Below, in pieces: positions 17,192 to 28,000 of a stretch of 64,000 bases of DNA. This DNA is from Sporisorium sorghi (lineage: Eukaryota; Basidiomycota; Ustilaginomycetes; Ustilaginales; Ustilaginaceae): the NCBI GenBank assembly GCA_023212695.1, contig JALCCG010000101.1, positions 3,243 to 67,242 on the forward strand, read 5' to 3'. Below the pieces are notes generated by a model. That model searched no databases. It saw only the letters and a program-made list of their open reading frames with translations, and was not told the DNA's origin. Both the position numbers and the translations under genes were made by a program. Position 1 is the first letter of the stretch; every line of letters starts with the position of its first letter.

Positions 17192-19090
17192 ATGCCCAGC
17201 TTTGCCGAGATCTACGCAACGTGCTTGTACACTGGAGGCGAAGGCTATCCGCTGTGGAATCCATCGCCGCTCCGTCTGGGCGACGTCGGCTACGTTCGTG
17301 ACGGCTCGTTCATCGTCCTCTACAACGCCATCGATGGTCCGGGACGCCTGTCAGATGCCGCCAGTATCCCTCTAGCTCGTCGATCCGATCGCTCCACCTC
17401 TCGCGAGCGTGTTCGCCGCGATTCTGTAGGCACAACCTCAGCGAAAATGGACATTGACGATCCAGTCAGTGTCATCGCCGACCCAGCCGAGTCTTCATGC
17501 AGATCTTCGCTGGCATCGTCAAGCATGAGCCCATCCTTGGCGCCCGTAGCCATGTCGAGGTCCTCTGCTTCCGACTCGCTCCTTCCGTCTGCAGCAAAGA
17601 AGGGCTCTCCCACCCTTTCGCACAGGAAGTTGAGGTCCGGCACGCCTCCAGAGGGACCATTCCCTCCCATGCCGCTTTCCGTCGATCAAGAGGCGCCCAA
17701 GCTGTTTGATATGGGTCCACGCATGTCATCCAACTACCGCTGTCTCGGTCTGTCAGGAGCCGCCTCCATTCCTGGCGCTCCGGTCAGTGTCAAGATCGGT
17801 TTTGAAAGCTCAGGCGGCGATGGTGCCATTCTCATCCCTCGCGATCCCACCGAGCGCACTCGACTCAAGTATTTGGGCGTGCTCAAAGCGTACATCAAGG
17901 CTCATCACAAATGGATGTACGAGACATACGGTCGCATCGAGGCGATTGGTATCGACGACCTGGCCTTCATCTACGGACAGGATCGTACCTCGGATTGGGC
18001 CGTGGCCGTATCGCGCGATGCCGCTCGCGGTGCCAAGGTTGAATTCGAAATCTTTGGCAATGCCTCGGCGGGTTTCTGGGGCAACTGGTCGCATACGCTG
18101 AGTGCCTGCCAACGAGGTCCTCACCGCGCTCAAGATGGTCGCAACGGTCATAATGCCAGTCAAGCCGAGGCTCCTGTTGAACGTCGGCGAGAGAACGAGA
18201 ATAGCCATTGGGGCGTCAACGTCGAGGGCGGCGTCATCAATCCCTCGTCCTCCTTTTCTGCGTCGGCGTCCAGCAAGGATCGTGATGACGACGACGACGA
18301 ACACACTCGCGGTCGTCGACGCCGAACTGCGCCCACTCGAGCCCACACCATCACTTGGACACCCGAGGTGCATGCTGCTCCGGATCAGACCATCTCGATC
18401 CGCCGTGTGACAGCGTGCACTACACCTGTACTTGGTTTCCTGCCATTGCGGCCCAGGGCGGCAGCCGAGCCTCGCGATCCTGATGTGGATCGCGGTCAAG
18501 ATGGCGAGACCGGTGCTGTGGCTCGACAGGACGGCAATGATCATCACGATGACGATCGAGACGCCGTCAAGAGCAAGCCGTGGTGCGACGATCCTTTGGA
18601 GGCGTTGCACGAATGGATCCACAATCGAGGCGGCGCGGCCCAGATCAAGGTCTCGATCGCCTCGGACGACGACTGCTTGCAGCTGCTTTCGCTGCTCGAC
18701 AGAGAGCAAGTGACTGCCATCGGGCTGCAAAAAGCTGTTCGTCTGGCTGCTGATCGATTTGCGTCTATTGCAGTAGATGAAGACGGCTTTGCTACTGTCT
18801 CGATTGGCGATGCTCTCGACGCAGCTCGAAAGATTGCGTTGGTCCCAAAAGCGACGCCTTCTCGTGTCCCAGCAGCCGACAAGGAGAACGTGGCCCAAGA
18901 CATGTTTGCGGTCGCGAGACGCGCTGTTGAAGCCAAGAAGCCCCACCATGCTCCCTCAGGTGGGTCCAAGTCACGCGCAATGCTCTCTTCATCGTCTCGA
19001 TTCAACACGATGCCTATAATATGCCGACCCGTGACTGGCGGCGGTAGCGGCGGTATCGGATCTGCATCGGCGTCGCTGGTCTTGCCGTGA
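17192..19090 (+). CDS. Basidiomycete orphan-family protein (GDVGY N-terminal motif), function unknown
   Basis: A 632-residue protein that I recognise only as a basidiomycete family of unknown function, common in mushrooms. The N-terminal hallmark is at residues 10-48: GEGYPLWNPSPLRLGDVGYV, followed by G-F-LYNAIDG. A second conserved block lies at about 180-310: a SVKIGFESSGGDGAILIPRD segment, then a helix with HHKWMYE, then FIYGQDRTSDWAVAVSRD. Near residue 470 PLEALHEWIHNRGGAAQIKV resembles the C-terminal family block that ends in an acidic ASDDD. The regions between are Ser-, Arg- and Asp-rich and look disordered. The ATG at 17192 is chosen because the family motif starts just after it; the frame is open upstream but lacks an ATG. 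There is no signal peptide or membrane segment. Confidence 0.75.
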   Translation: MPSFAEIYATCLYTGGEGYPLWNPSPLRLGDVGYVRDGSFIVLYNAIDGPGRLSDAASIPLARRSDRSTSRERVRRDSVGTTSAKMDIDDPVSVIADPAESSCRSSLASSSMSPSLAPVAMSRSSASDSLLPSAAKKGSPTLSHRKLRSGTPPEGPFPPMPLSVDQEAPKLFDMGPRMSSNYRCLGLSGAASIPGAPVSVKIGFESSGGDGAILIPRDPTERTRLKYLGVLKAYIKAHHKWMYETYGRIEAIGIDDLAFIYGQDRTSDWAVAVSRDAARGAKVEFEIFGNASAGFWGNWSHTLSACQRGPHRAQDGRNGHNASQAEAPVERRRENENSHWGVNVEGGVINPSSSFSASASSKDRDDDDDEHTRGRRRRTAPTRAHTITWTPEVHAAPDQTISIRRVTACTTPVLGFLPLRPRAAAEPRDPDVDRGQDGETGAVARQDGNDHHDDDRDAVKSKPWCDDPLEALHEWIHNRGGAAQIKVSIASDDDCLQLLSLLDREQVTAIGLQKAVRLAADRFASIAVDEDGFATVSIGDALDAARKIALVPKATPSRVPAADKENVAQDMFAVARRAVEAKKPHHAPSGGSKSRAMLSSSSRFNTMPIICRPVTGGGSGGIGSASASLVLP

Positions 19091-19660
19091 TTGTCAGTTG
19101 AACTTTTCTTTCTCGTGTCTTCATACTTTTGCCGGCTTTCTCACAAAAGTACAGTAAAAGCACTGTGATTCTCATCATGGTAGCGGACATTCTTTCGTGC
19201 AATCTTTCAACTTCTTTGTAAATATTACCCCCCAACCTCGTCTGTGATCGTGATGAGGTGAGCAGGTGTGAGAGATGTGAGCTGCTCTGAGAGCCAAGTG
19301 TTCGGCGTTGTTCGATAGGTCCGCCTGTTTTGGGCATGTCGATTCGCGTTACGCTTGGTGCATATCAGCCGCATATCACAAACAAGCAAAAGCCGCTTTT
19401 TCCCATTTTCCGAGTCCAAATTTTGGATTGCCGCGCTTGCCGCCTTCGCTTGAGAAGATCGTGTGCACGGTGCATTGCGCATTGTTGGGGTGGAAGCGAT
19501 TCAGCTTTGATTCCAGAATCATCTTTCGATTCCTCCGACCCATCTTCAGCGTCCTCACCACCACCATCACAAGCATCATCCTTAACACTGGACTGATACT
19601 CGGCGCTCAAGGACTGCGAGGTCTTCACACCGCGGCCGCTCAAGATCGACGACGACGACC
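19091..19660. other. Intergenic region, orphan-family gene / biotin gene
   Basis: A 570-bp tandem spacer with no recognisable gene, homopolymer or RNA signature. It must contain the promoter of the biotin fusion gene. Confidence 0.5.
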
Positions 19661-22483
19661 ATGGCGCACCTCTACCCGCATCTTCGAGTCCACCAGGTGT
19701 TTGGCGCGAACACCGACGTGGGCAAGACCATCTTCACCACCGCTTTGTGCCTCGCCTCCTCGGCGCTCCCACTCTGCTCGACCGCCGATGGACCCACCGA
19801 CGTTTTCTCTGCGTCGCAGCGCGGGCTGGGCGAGCGCGTGCACTACCTCAAACCCGTCTCCACTGGAGCTTTGGACGATGCGGACGACGCGCACGTCTCG
19901 CGCTACGCCCCGCATACGCGCTACAAGACGCTGTACCGGTTCAGCGAGCCGGTAAGCCCGCACCTGGCGGTGGAGCTCGAGCGGCGCGCCCGGCTAGCAG
20001 AGCGCGAAATGGGGCAGGAGCCGGCGCCGCCGAGCGACGAGGAGTTCGTGCGCGACGTCGGCGACTGGATCCACGCTGCCTCCTCCGCATCCCAGTCGCA
20101 CCAGGGAGCGGTAGCGTACGTCGAGACCGCGGGCGGCGTGCACTCCCCCGGCCCCTCCGGCCTATCCCAATCGCACCTGCTGCGCCCGCTCCGCCTACCC
20201 ACCGTACTCATCGGCTCCGCAGAGCTCGGCGGAATCAGCACGACCCGCAGCGCATTCGAATCCCTCCTCGTAGCAGGGTACGACGTCGACGCAGTCCTCC
20301 TCTTTGCCTCCCCGCGCTACGGCAACGTCGACTACCTCCGCCGCTTCTTCGCCGAGGAACACGGCATCCCCGTCTTCGGCCTCGGTGGGCCCAGTTCCCA
20401 CGACGGCACGTATGGCCCCCCGCCCATGAAGCTGGCCGACAGTGCAGCGGACAAGGCGGCGATGATGCACTTCTACCAGGGTCTCGTCCACGGGCATCCG
20501 GACGCGAGCGCTGGTGCGGAGCACACGCAGGGCGGGGTGTACGGCGTGGTGCGCCACCTGCGCGCCAAGCACGCCGCGCGCATCGCCGATCTGCGCACCA
20601 TGGCACAGCGCACCCGGGATACCTGCTGGTGGCCGTTCACGCAGCACCAGCTGACGCGGACGAACGAAGCAGTCAATGTGATCGATAGCGCGCACGGCGA
20701 CTTTTTCGCCATGCTCGACCAGCGGCCCTCCCCGTCCGGGTCGAAGGTGGTGGATGCGGTGCAGGGGGGCAAAAGCCTGCTGCAGCCCGTGCTCGACGGC
20801 AGCGCGAGCTGGTGGACGCAGTGTCTGGGGCATGCGTCGCAGCGTTTGGTGCACGCAGCAGCACACGCGGCGGGGCGATACGGCCACGTTCTGTTCCCCA
20901 ACGGGACGCACGAGCCGGCGCTACTGCTTTCCGAGCTGCTGGTGGGCAAGAACCAGCCTTCCCCACCCTCGTTGGCGACGAACCCAGGCTACGGCTGGGC
21001 GGACCGCGTGTTCTTCTCAGACGACGGGAGCACCGGTATGGAGGTCGCCCTCAAAATGGCGATCCAAGCGTCGATCCAGCGATACTCGACGCAGGGGCGC
21101 GCCTCGTCTCCCCTTGCCGCTGAGAAGGCCAAACCCGGCCAGCAGGCGGGGTACCGAGCCGGAAAACCCAGGCAGGAGTGGGAAGTGCTCGGACTCAAGG
21201 GCAGCTACCACGGCGACACGATCGGCGCCATGGATGCGTGCGAGCCGTCCGTGTACAGCGAGGCGGTGCACTGGTACCGCGGGCGCGGATTCTGGTTTGA
21301 CCCGCCCACGGTCGAGATGCGCGCCGGTGGCAGTGTTACCGTCAGCCTCAACGTGGGTGATGCGGATCTCGCGGAGCGTATGCGCACTCGACACCTGCCG
21401 GAACACCTCTCGGCACCTTCCGGTGGAAAGGAGGGCTTGATCTTCGAACAGCACTACGCATCGATGCAAGACGTGTACGACGTCGAAGCGCGTCTTCGCA
21501 GCAGTGACCCGCTCGTCGAGTTCTACCGCACCTCGATCCGGGATCAGCTGCAGCAGCTCACGGTGCAGCAGGGGCGCAAGTTTGGCGCGCTGGTCATGGA
21601 GCCGCTGGTGATGGGTGCGGGCGGGATGGTGTTCGTCGACCCTCTGTTCCAACGGGTGCTGATCGACGTGTGCCGCGAGAGCGAGGATCTGTTCTCGCTC
21701 ACCGACGCGCCGCTCACCCCACCCTCCTCTTCCCCTCCAGCACCGCCGCAGCAGGGCGAGTGGCGCGGCATCCCCGTGATCTTCGACGAAGTCTTCGCCG
21801 GCCTCTACCGGCTCGGCACCTGCACGACCTCAACCGTGCTCGGGGTCACGCCGGACATATCCGTGCTTGCCAAGATCCTCACTGGCGGCCTGGTGCCCAT
21901 GTCGGTCACGCTCGCCTCCCGATCCATCTTTGACGTGTTCAATCAAAGCAATAGTAAAGTGGATGCGCTGCTGCACGGGCACAGCTACACGGCGCACCCG
22001 ATCGGGTGTGCGGTTGCGCTCGAGACGCTGCGTGCGATCGGCGAGCTGCGCACCTCTCCGGAGTGGGATGGGTGTAGAGCGGACTGGTCTGAGGGCGAGA
22101 AAGACGGCGTGTGGTCGTTCTGGTCCAAGTCGGCGGTGGAGAGGCTCGCGGCGCTGCCCGGCGTCGATCACGCGATTGCCATGGGTTGCGTGCTCAAAGT
22201 CGCACTGCGCGATGCGGGCGCAGGCGGGTACACGAGCACCGCGTCGGTTGAGCTGCTCAACAGGCTGCGCTATGGAGAGAGCACGGAGCAGGGCCACCCG
22301 ACTGTGCCGGTGGCAGTGGGTGGAGAGAAGGAAGGGAAAGGCAAAGGGCTGCCGTACAATATTCATGCGAGACCGCTCGGCAATGTGGTGTATCTCATGT
22401 CGTCGCTCAATACGCCTGCGAAGGTGTTGCGCGCTTCGGAGGAGGTGTTGTACAACGCGATCAGGGACGAGGCTGGCAAGTAG
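19661..22483 (+). CDS. bioDA: Bifunctional dethiobiotin synthetase / DAPA aminotransferase (biotin biosynthesis)
   Basis: A 940-residue fusion of two consecutive enzymes of biotin synthesis. The N-terminal third is dethiobiotin synthetase, with its ATP-binding loop GANTDVGKT at residues 15-23 and ETAGGVHSPGP near 155. From about 320 the protein is the PLP-dependent 7,8-diaminopelargonate aminotransferase: CWWPFTQHQL is the family's substrate motif, FFSDDGSTGMEVALKMA follows, IFDEVFAGLYRLG carries the cofactor aspartate D709, and K738 in LAKILTGGL is the Schiff-base lysine. LLHGHSYTAHPIGCAVAL follows. All key residues are present, so both activities should be intact. The same gene fusion is known in filamentous fungi (bioDA) and plants (BIO3-BIO1), where the protein is mitochondrial. 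The start ATG sits in CCATGG. It is convergent with the next gene, 148 bp apart. Confidence 0.95.
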   Translation: MAHLYPHLRVHQVFGANTDVGKTIFTTALCLASSALPLCSTADGPTDVFSASQRGLGERVHYLKPVSTGALDDADDAHVSRYAPHTRYKTLYRFSEPVSPHLAVELERRARLAEREMGQEPAPPSDEEFVRDVGDWIHAASSASQSHQGAVAYVETAGGVHSPGPSGLSQSHLLRPLRLPTVLIGSAELGGISTTRSAFESLLVAGYDVDAVLLFASPRYGNVDYLRRFFAEEHGIPVFGLGGPSSHDGTYGPPPMKLADSAADKAAMMHFYQGLVHGHPDASAGAEHTQGGVYGVVRHLRAKHAARIADLRTMAQRTRDTCWWPFTQHQLTRTNEAVNVIDSAHGDFFAMLDQRPSPSGSKVVDAVQGGKSLLQPVLDGSASWWTQCLGHASQRLVHAAAHAAGRYGHVLFPNGTHEPALLLSELLVGKNQPSPPSLATNPGYGWADRVFFSDDGSTGMEVALKMAIQASIQRYSTQGRASSPLAAEKAKPGQQAGYRAGKPRQEWEVLGLKGSYHGDTIGAMDACEPSVYSEAVHWYRGRGFWFDPPTVEMRAGGSVTVSLNVGDADLAERMRTRHLPEHLSAPSGGKEGLIFEQHYASMQDVYDVEARLRSSDPLVEFYRTSIRDQLQQLTVQQGRKFGALVMEPLVMGAGGMVFVDPLFQRVLIDVCRESEDLFSLTDAPLTPPSSSPPAPPQQGEWRGIPVIFDEVFAGLYRLGTCTTSTVLGVTPDISVLAKILTGGLVPMSVTLASRSIFDVFNQSNSKVDALLHGHSYTAHPIGCAVALETLRAIGELRTSPEWDGCRADWSEGEKDGVWSFWSKSAVERLAALPGVDHAIAMGCVLKVALRDAGAGGYTSTASVELLNRLRYGESTEQGHPTVPVAVGGEKEGKGKGLPYNIHARPLGNVVYLMSSLNTPAKVLRASEEVLYNAIRDEAGK

Positions 22484-22631
22484 GATCGCTGGATGGCGCG
22501 GAACATGCTGGAAGGAAACATAGAAGCCGAGGAGAAAATGCAATTGACGCCTTTTTCACTCCGGTGCCAAGCCTGTGACAGCGCCAAGTGTGAGCATGTG
22601 TGCGCGACTTTCGCAGCGATCGCTCTCGACT

Positions 22632-23468
22632 TCATTTGCTCCCACCACCACCCACCTCCTCATCATCCATCATCTCCACCAACACCCCAACCACCTTGCG
22701 CTGCTTGTCCACCTCCCTCCTCTCGCTCGACACTTTGACCCCGGGCACGCCTGCGCGATTCAACTCCTGCTGCTGCCTCTTCACACACTCGTCCCACTGC
22801 TTCAATATCGCCAGTCTGCGCTTTTCGTCCTGCTCCTTTCTGACTTTGACGTTTGGATACTGCTTATCCGCAACTGCCGCGTGCTGCTTGTAGTCCTTGG
22901 CGAGGCGCTTTTCGAGGTCGTGCTGCTGCGTGCGCAGCGTGCGGAGGCGGCGCAGGAGCGACGCGTCTGTGGATAAAGTGGAGAGGATGGGCAGGGCGTC
23001 CGCGAACGAGAGCGAGGCTAGGTCGCGCGGTTGCGGTTTGGGAGGCGGGGCTGCGGCTGGTGCAGGTTGCGGTTTGGTTGGAGATGGAGCGGAGGGTGCG
23101 GGCTGAGAGAGCACAGGATTGGCCGCGCTGAACGGGTTGAACGAGTACGGATCGAAGGGCTCGTCTGTGGCAGACTGGGAAATGCCGTACTTGGAGGAAG
23201 GCGTGTTGTAGGTGCGTCTGCGCTGGGCTGCCTCGGCCTGCAGATCGAACGCGGATGCCGATGCGTCAGTGAGACCAGTCCCCTGATATGATTGTGAGAA
23301 TGGATTCGGCGGGTATGGCTGTGTCGACGCCGAAGGTGCAGCAGAGGCAGATGGTGCGGCGTACGACGTTGAAGGTGCAGAAGACGAGCTGGCGTCTTGC
23401 TGTCGACGCAGTCTCTCGAGCAGCCGCTGGACGCCGTGCGGGTCGTCTTTGGACTGACTGAAGTTCAT
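22632..23468 (-). CDS. Hypothetical coiled-coil protein
   Basis: I do not recognise this 278-residue protein. Residues 1-25 (DDPHGVQRLLERLRRQQ) form a basic helix. Residues 26-150 are Ser/Pro/Ala-rich and probably disordered, with repeated NPFS motifs (PPNPFSQ, FNPFSAANP) that resemble the NPF peptides bound by EH-domain endocytic proteins. Residues about 155-260 form a charged, likely coiled-coil segment (LSFADALPILSTLS, then LRTLRTQQHDLEKRLAKDY). The ATG at 23468 is the first in frame and faces the divergent TAN1 start 264 bp away. A short scaffold or adaptor is one possibility, inferred only from composition. Confidence 0.6.
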   Translation of the reverse strand: MNFSQSKDDPHGVQRLLERLRRQQDASSSSAPSTSYAAPSASAAPSASTQPYPPNPFSQSYQGTGLTDASASAFDLQAEAAQRRRTYNTPSSKYGISQSATDEPFDPYSFNPFSAANPVLSQPAPSAPSPTKPQPAPAAAPPPKPQPRDLASLSFADALPILSTLSTDASLLRRLRTLRTQQHDLEKRLAKDYKQHAAVADKQYPNVKVRKEQDEKRRLAILKQWDECVKRQQQELNRAGVPGVKVSSERREVDKQRKVVGVLVEMMDDEEVGGGGSK

Positions 23469-23732
23469 GGCTGCACTGCAAGCTCCTCTTGTGCCTGGCG
23501 ATGGAGGATGAGCGGAATGCCGTGTGAGAGGAAGAGTTGGGAGAAAGTGTCAAGGGTCTGATCATCTTTTCAGCCTCCACACTACCCACCAAAACCCGAC
23601 TTCCGACTTCCGCCTTCCGCAAGGCCAAATTTTGCGAATTCACTCGACGCTTTCCTTTTCCTCTTCGCCCTTCTCTTCTCCTTCTTCCTACTCCTCCTTA
23701 GCATCTTCACTCTTACCATCGCATCGCCAACA

Positions 23733-24977
23733 ATGCCTTCAAAACGCAAACGCGGCGGTCCCGGCTTCGACCGCGATGCTCCCGCCGACTCCACTTCCGC
23801 CCTCAAGCGCTCTAAACCCGCTTACAACCAGGTGTACCGCCTGCCTTCGCGAAACATTGCCGGCCCGGGCATCTTTGTCACTTGCGTGCAATCGAAAGAA
23901 CGCAAAGCAGCGTTGCAGTTCATCGACTTGCTCAATGAGGTAGCGGATCGCCTCTACCCTGGTGTCGCAGCGCAGCCGGTGGCTGAGGTGGAGGAAAAGA
24001 AGGAGGCTGCCGCAGCAGATGTTGGGGAGGAGGAGGACATGGATGCGCTTAGGAACGGTGCTGTTGCAGAGAGCAGTGCGCCGGCGCCTCAGCCGGTAGA
24101 AGACCAAGAGGAGAAGCAAGCCGAGCCTCTGACAAAGGAAGCAGCCGAGAACGACGACATTGCAGCGCAGATCGCAGCCGAGCTCAAAGACATCAAGTCG
24201 TCCGAACGCACACGAGGCTCGCACTCCAAAAAGGGCAAACCCACTGGCGCCGCACCACGCTTCCGCAACGTCGAGACAGACACCGAGTGCTTCCTGTTCA
24301 TCTCGGTCTCGCCACCGTTCGACCCGTACCTGCTCGTTTACACCATCCTCGCGGACGTCGAAAGCACCGGCGAGCCACGCACGCGCTTCGTCCAACGGCT
24401 GACGCCCGTCACCGCCACGTGCGCTGCCAACGCCGCCGACCTCGCCACCCTCGCTCGCACCATTTTGCCTCAATTCTTCTCGACAGACCCCGCGCAGGGC
24501 AAGACGTTCAAGATCGACCCCCGCATACGCTCGCACAGCAAGATGAAGCGCAACGACGTGATTCAGACCGTCGCCGCTGCCATCCCGACCGACGCCGAGG
24601 GGAGTAGGATCCATAATGCCAACCTCAACGCGCCGGATCTGTGGATCGTCGTTGAAGTGGTGAAAAACTCGGCGGCTATTAGTGTGGTGAAGGAGTACGA
24701 AAGGTTCAAGAAGATGAATCTGCAGTCGGTTGCGCAGGCGGCTAATGAGAGGAAGGCGGGGCAGAGTGGTGAGGGCGAGCAGGGCAGGATTGCGGCTAGT
24801 CTGGTCGCTAAGGGCGATGTCGCTGAGAAGCTGGCTGAGGAGACAGTGTCGGAGAAGGTGGACGAAAAAGCGGAACCACAACAAGCACAAACAGAGACCG
24901 CGGCTGTATCAACGACAGCAGAGACAGCGCTCGAACAGAACGACGAACAGCAAATGGCCAACTTCCGCCTCTTCTAG
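23733..24977 (+). CDS. TAN1: tRNA acetylation factor Tan1 (THUMP domain)
   Basis: A 414-residue homolog of yeast Tan1 and human THUMPD1, the RNA-binding partner of the acetyltransferase Kre33/NAT10 needed for N4-acetylcytidine in tRNA-Ser and tRNA-Leu. The N-terminus is basic (SKRKRGGPG). Family block GIFVTCVQSKERKAALQFID is at about 46-65. An acidic low-complexity insertion runs about 83-160. The THUMP domain spans about 185-300 (FVQRLTPVTATC, then ARTILPQFF, then FKIDPRIRSHSKMKRNDVI). The block at about 305-335 (DLWIVVEVVKNSAAISVV) completes the fold. The Glu/Gln-rich C-terminal tail is an addition. The gene ends 105 bp from the end of the convergent LAA1. Confidence 0.92.
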   Translation: MPSKRKRGGPGFDRDAPADSTSALKRSKPAYNQVYRLPSRNIAGPGIFVTCVQSKERKAALQFIDLLNEVADRLYPGVAAQPVAEVEEKKEAAAADVGEEEDMDALRNGAVAESSAPAPQPVEDQEEKQAEPLTKEAAENDDIAAQIAAELKDIKSSERTRGSHSKKGKPTGAAPRFRNVETDTECFLFISVSPPFDPYLLVYTILADVESTGEPRTRFVQRLTPVTATCAANAADLATLARTILPQFFSTDPAQGKTFKIDPRIRSHSKMKRNDVIQTVAAAIPTDAEGSRIHNANLNAPDLWIVVEVVKNSAAISVVKEYERFKKMNLQSVAQAANERKAGQSGEGEQGRIAASLVAKGDVAEKLAEETVSEKVDEKAEPQQAQTETAAVSTTAETALEQNDEQQMANFRLF

Positions 24978-25082
24978 ACTCTCACACACCTTTCCTCGCA
25001 CTCGGTATCGCTAGTCTAGTCACATTGCAATGCACACTCTTGACATCACCTTCATCGACCTGCCTTCCCTCTCTCTGCGCCA

Positions 25083-28000
25083 TCAACTGCCAAAAGACTT
25101 GAGCGCAATTGAGCTCGCCGGCTGCTTCGCCCCCACGCCCGCACTCCCCGCACCTCCCGCGCCCGCACCCCCAGCGCCAGCAGACTGTTGACCCAACTGC
25201 GCCCGGATGGCGTTCTCCAACACGGCCCTTCTCTCCGCATCCAGCGCCGCCGTCGCCTCCTTGAACGCCGCCGCATGCTGCCCCGCCAGCGTGATCAGCT
25301 GTCGCACCGTAAACGTGTGCAGCTCCGTCACGGTCACGGACGACGGCGAGAGCAGCACCAGCAGCGTCGGCAGAATAATCGCCAGCGCTTGGGCGCGGAA
25401 CTCGCCCTCGTGCGGCAGCACCGCCACCAACCCCGCAAACGTCTTGATCACGTCTTCGAGTGCGCTGCGCAGCGCCGTCATCGGCGTTGCACCCATCCGA
25501 GGGCCCGTCGAAGCGACCAGCGGTCCAGCGCGACACACAAACTCAATGAGCCCGGGCAACAGCTGTCCGACACAGTACAGCAGTGCGGCGTTGCCCCGCG
25601 ACGAAGCCAGCACCACCGTCCTAGCACAGTTGACCGCGGTCAGCCCGATCTCCTCCACGCCTTCACCCAGCGGCTGTGCTTCCGCACCCTTGGCCTGACT
25701 GGTCTGCTTCCACTGCTCCACCTCCTCCTCAAACTGCAGCACCTTCTGCACGATCAGGTAGCACGCGTGCTCCGCCACCGCCTGCGACACCTTGACGTTG
25801 ACCGGGATCGACGTGAGCACCACCACCACCGCCAGCAGGCTGTTCTTCGTTTTGTTCAGCGCGATGCGCCCAGCACGCGTGCGCATGTCGTCGACGTGCT
25901 GCAGCGCCTGCGACAGAAAGCCGTGAATCGAACGTTGCAGAACATCGCCGTTGGGCTTGACCGACTTGGCCGAGCGCTCGCACAAGTCCTTGAGCGATCC
26001 CAGAGACGACCCGACCAGATCCTGCTCCGACGTCTCGTCCTTGAGCAGCTCGGCATACGTGTAGAAGCCCACTGCAAACAGATCCTCCTGCAGCATCTTG
26101 GGGTACAGGCCGACGATGCCAATGTACGCCGAGTACGCGACTCGCAGCAGCGCGCTCTTCTCGTCCACAGACCCGCGCGTGGCCCGCACGTTCTGCAGCA
26201 CGCACACAACGACGCGCAGGCACTGGCTCAGCTTGGCCTCGTTCGGCAGCTTGCCCGCTTGAGCAGCCGCTTCGTCGTCCACGGACAGCAGCAGCTTGCC
26301 GTACGATGCCGCCATGCCGCCGATCGTCTCGAGCACCGACACCTGCACTGCGGGAGGCTCGGTCATCACCAGACGGTACCACAGATTGCACAGCTCCGAG
26401 AACAGCGTGTCCTGCAACAGCGCTGAGCCGGCCACCTCGGGTTTGCTGAGCGCCGTCATGGCACGAAGGGAGATGCGCATCACCTTGCCCTCTTGCACCG
26501 ACTCGACGCTGCTCGACGAGCGCGTCGCCAGCGCTTCGAACGCGAGACCGTACAGAACGAAGAAGAACAGGCACGGCTCGCTTCGCGTTTTTGGTGCGTT
26601 TGCAGTCGAGCCCACCGTGGCAGGCACCGTTTCGCCGTCCATCGCTGCGAGCACGCGCGCATCGCTCTCGTGCAACAGTCCCGTCAACGCTTGCAGGATA
26701 GTATACCACGAGCGTTCGTGGTACGGCAGAACCACCTCGCGCGCCAGCCCTGCATACTGCGAGTCGAGACTAGCATTGATCGAAGGACCCGGTCCGCCAG
26801 GTGCTCCGCCGGCGTCCATCTCTGGGTCCGAGCGAATCTTGGCATACTCGCGCAAGCATGCGATCCAGTACGGAACGATGCGCGCAACGTGCGGCTTGAC
26901 CACATCCTCGAGATACTTTTGCGTAGCGCTGGCCGTCTGCAGCTCGGCCCAGGCCGTAAAAACGGCGATCTTGAGCATGGCGTTGGCATTCTGCGAGAGA
27001 TCCTTGACGTCGCCGAGCTGCGTCATGCTGGGCTGCATGCAGCTGTCGAGCGCAGAGACGAGCTGCTTGAGGATTCGACCCATGCGGCTCACCTCCTTGA
27101 TCACACCCGAGGACACAAAGATCGCACATACCTGCACGGCCGAGGCCAGCACCTCGGGCGTCGAGTCGGCCAAAAAGGCGGGAGTCAAGGCGGCAGCGAT
27201 GGGCGCTTGATGCTGTTCCAGAAGCAGCGCCTCTTCGAAGTCCGGATCGCGTGCAAGCCGGAACGACTCGATCACGTCGCGCAGCACCACCAGGCCCTCG
27301 AGCCGAATCTCGATGTTGGCCGAGGTGCTGGCACTGAAGGCCATGCGGATGAGATCGACGACGCGGTTGCTCATGAGCAGTCGTCGCTGTGGCGATGCCT
27401 GGCCTTTTTCACCTGCGCCAGGCGGCGTGCTAAAGTGCTCGAGCTTGCCAGCCTGACGCACGGTCACAAACACCTGATGCAAGCAGCGCAGCGCAAACAG
27501 CTGGGTGCGCCATCGACTGCCGCCGGTAGCGTTGAGCTTGACCGCGTTGGTATCGTTGCCAAGGTCGATGGCCGCCGCTTCTTCGTCCTGCAGCATAGTG
27601 GCGAGGCTTGGGAGCGCTTCCTTGCCCTTGGCAGCTGCATCGGCTGTGTTGCGGTTCGGCACCGACGACATGATGCGTTGGCACAAGTCGATCCAGCCAC
27701 TAGGTGCCAGATCGGCCGTCTTTTGCAGCCAGCTGAGAATGACCTCGCGGGCGCCATCGAGCTTGGGGTCCTCGTCGAGCTGGGCGAAGAACTCTTCAAC
27801 GAGCTGATCACCGCCGATTCGGCTCATTGCCAACGCCTCGCGCTGCACAAGCTGGTAGAAGGCGTTGGTGGCGGCGAGCTTGAGCGTGCGCTGCCTGCCC
27901 GTGAGCTGCTTGCGCAGTTGCGCGATCCAGGCTGCCACGTCGACGTACTGGGCTGCAAAGAGACCAAAGTGCTGCAGCGCCTTGGTCGACTCTACAATGA

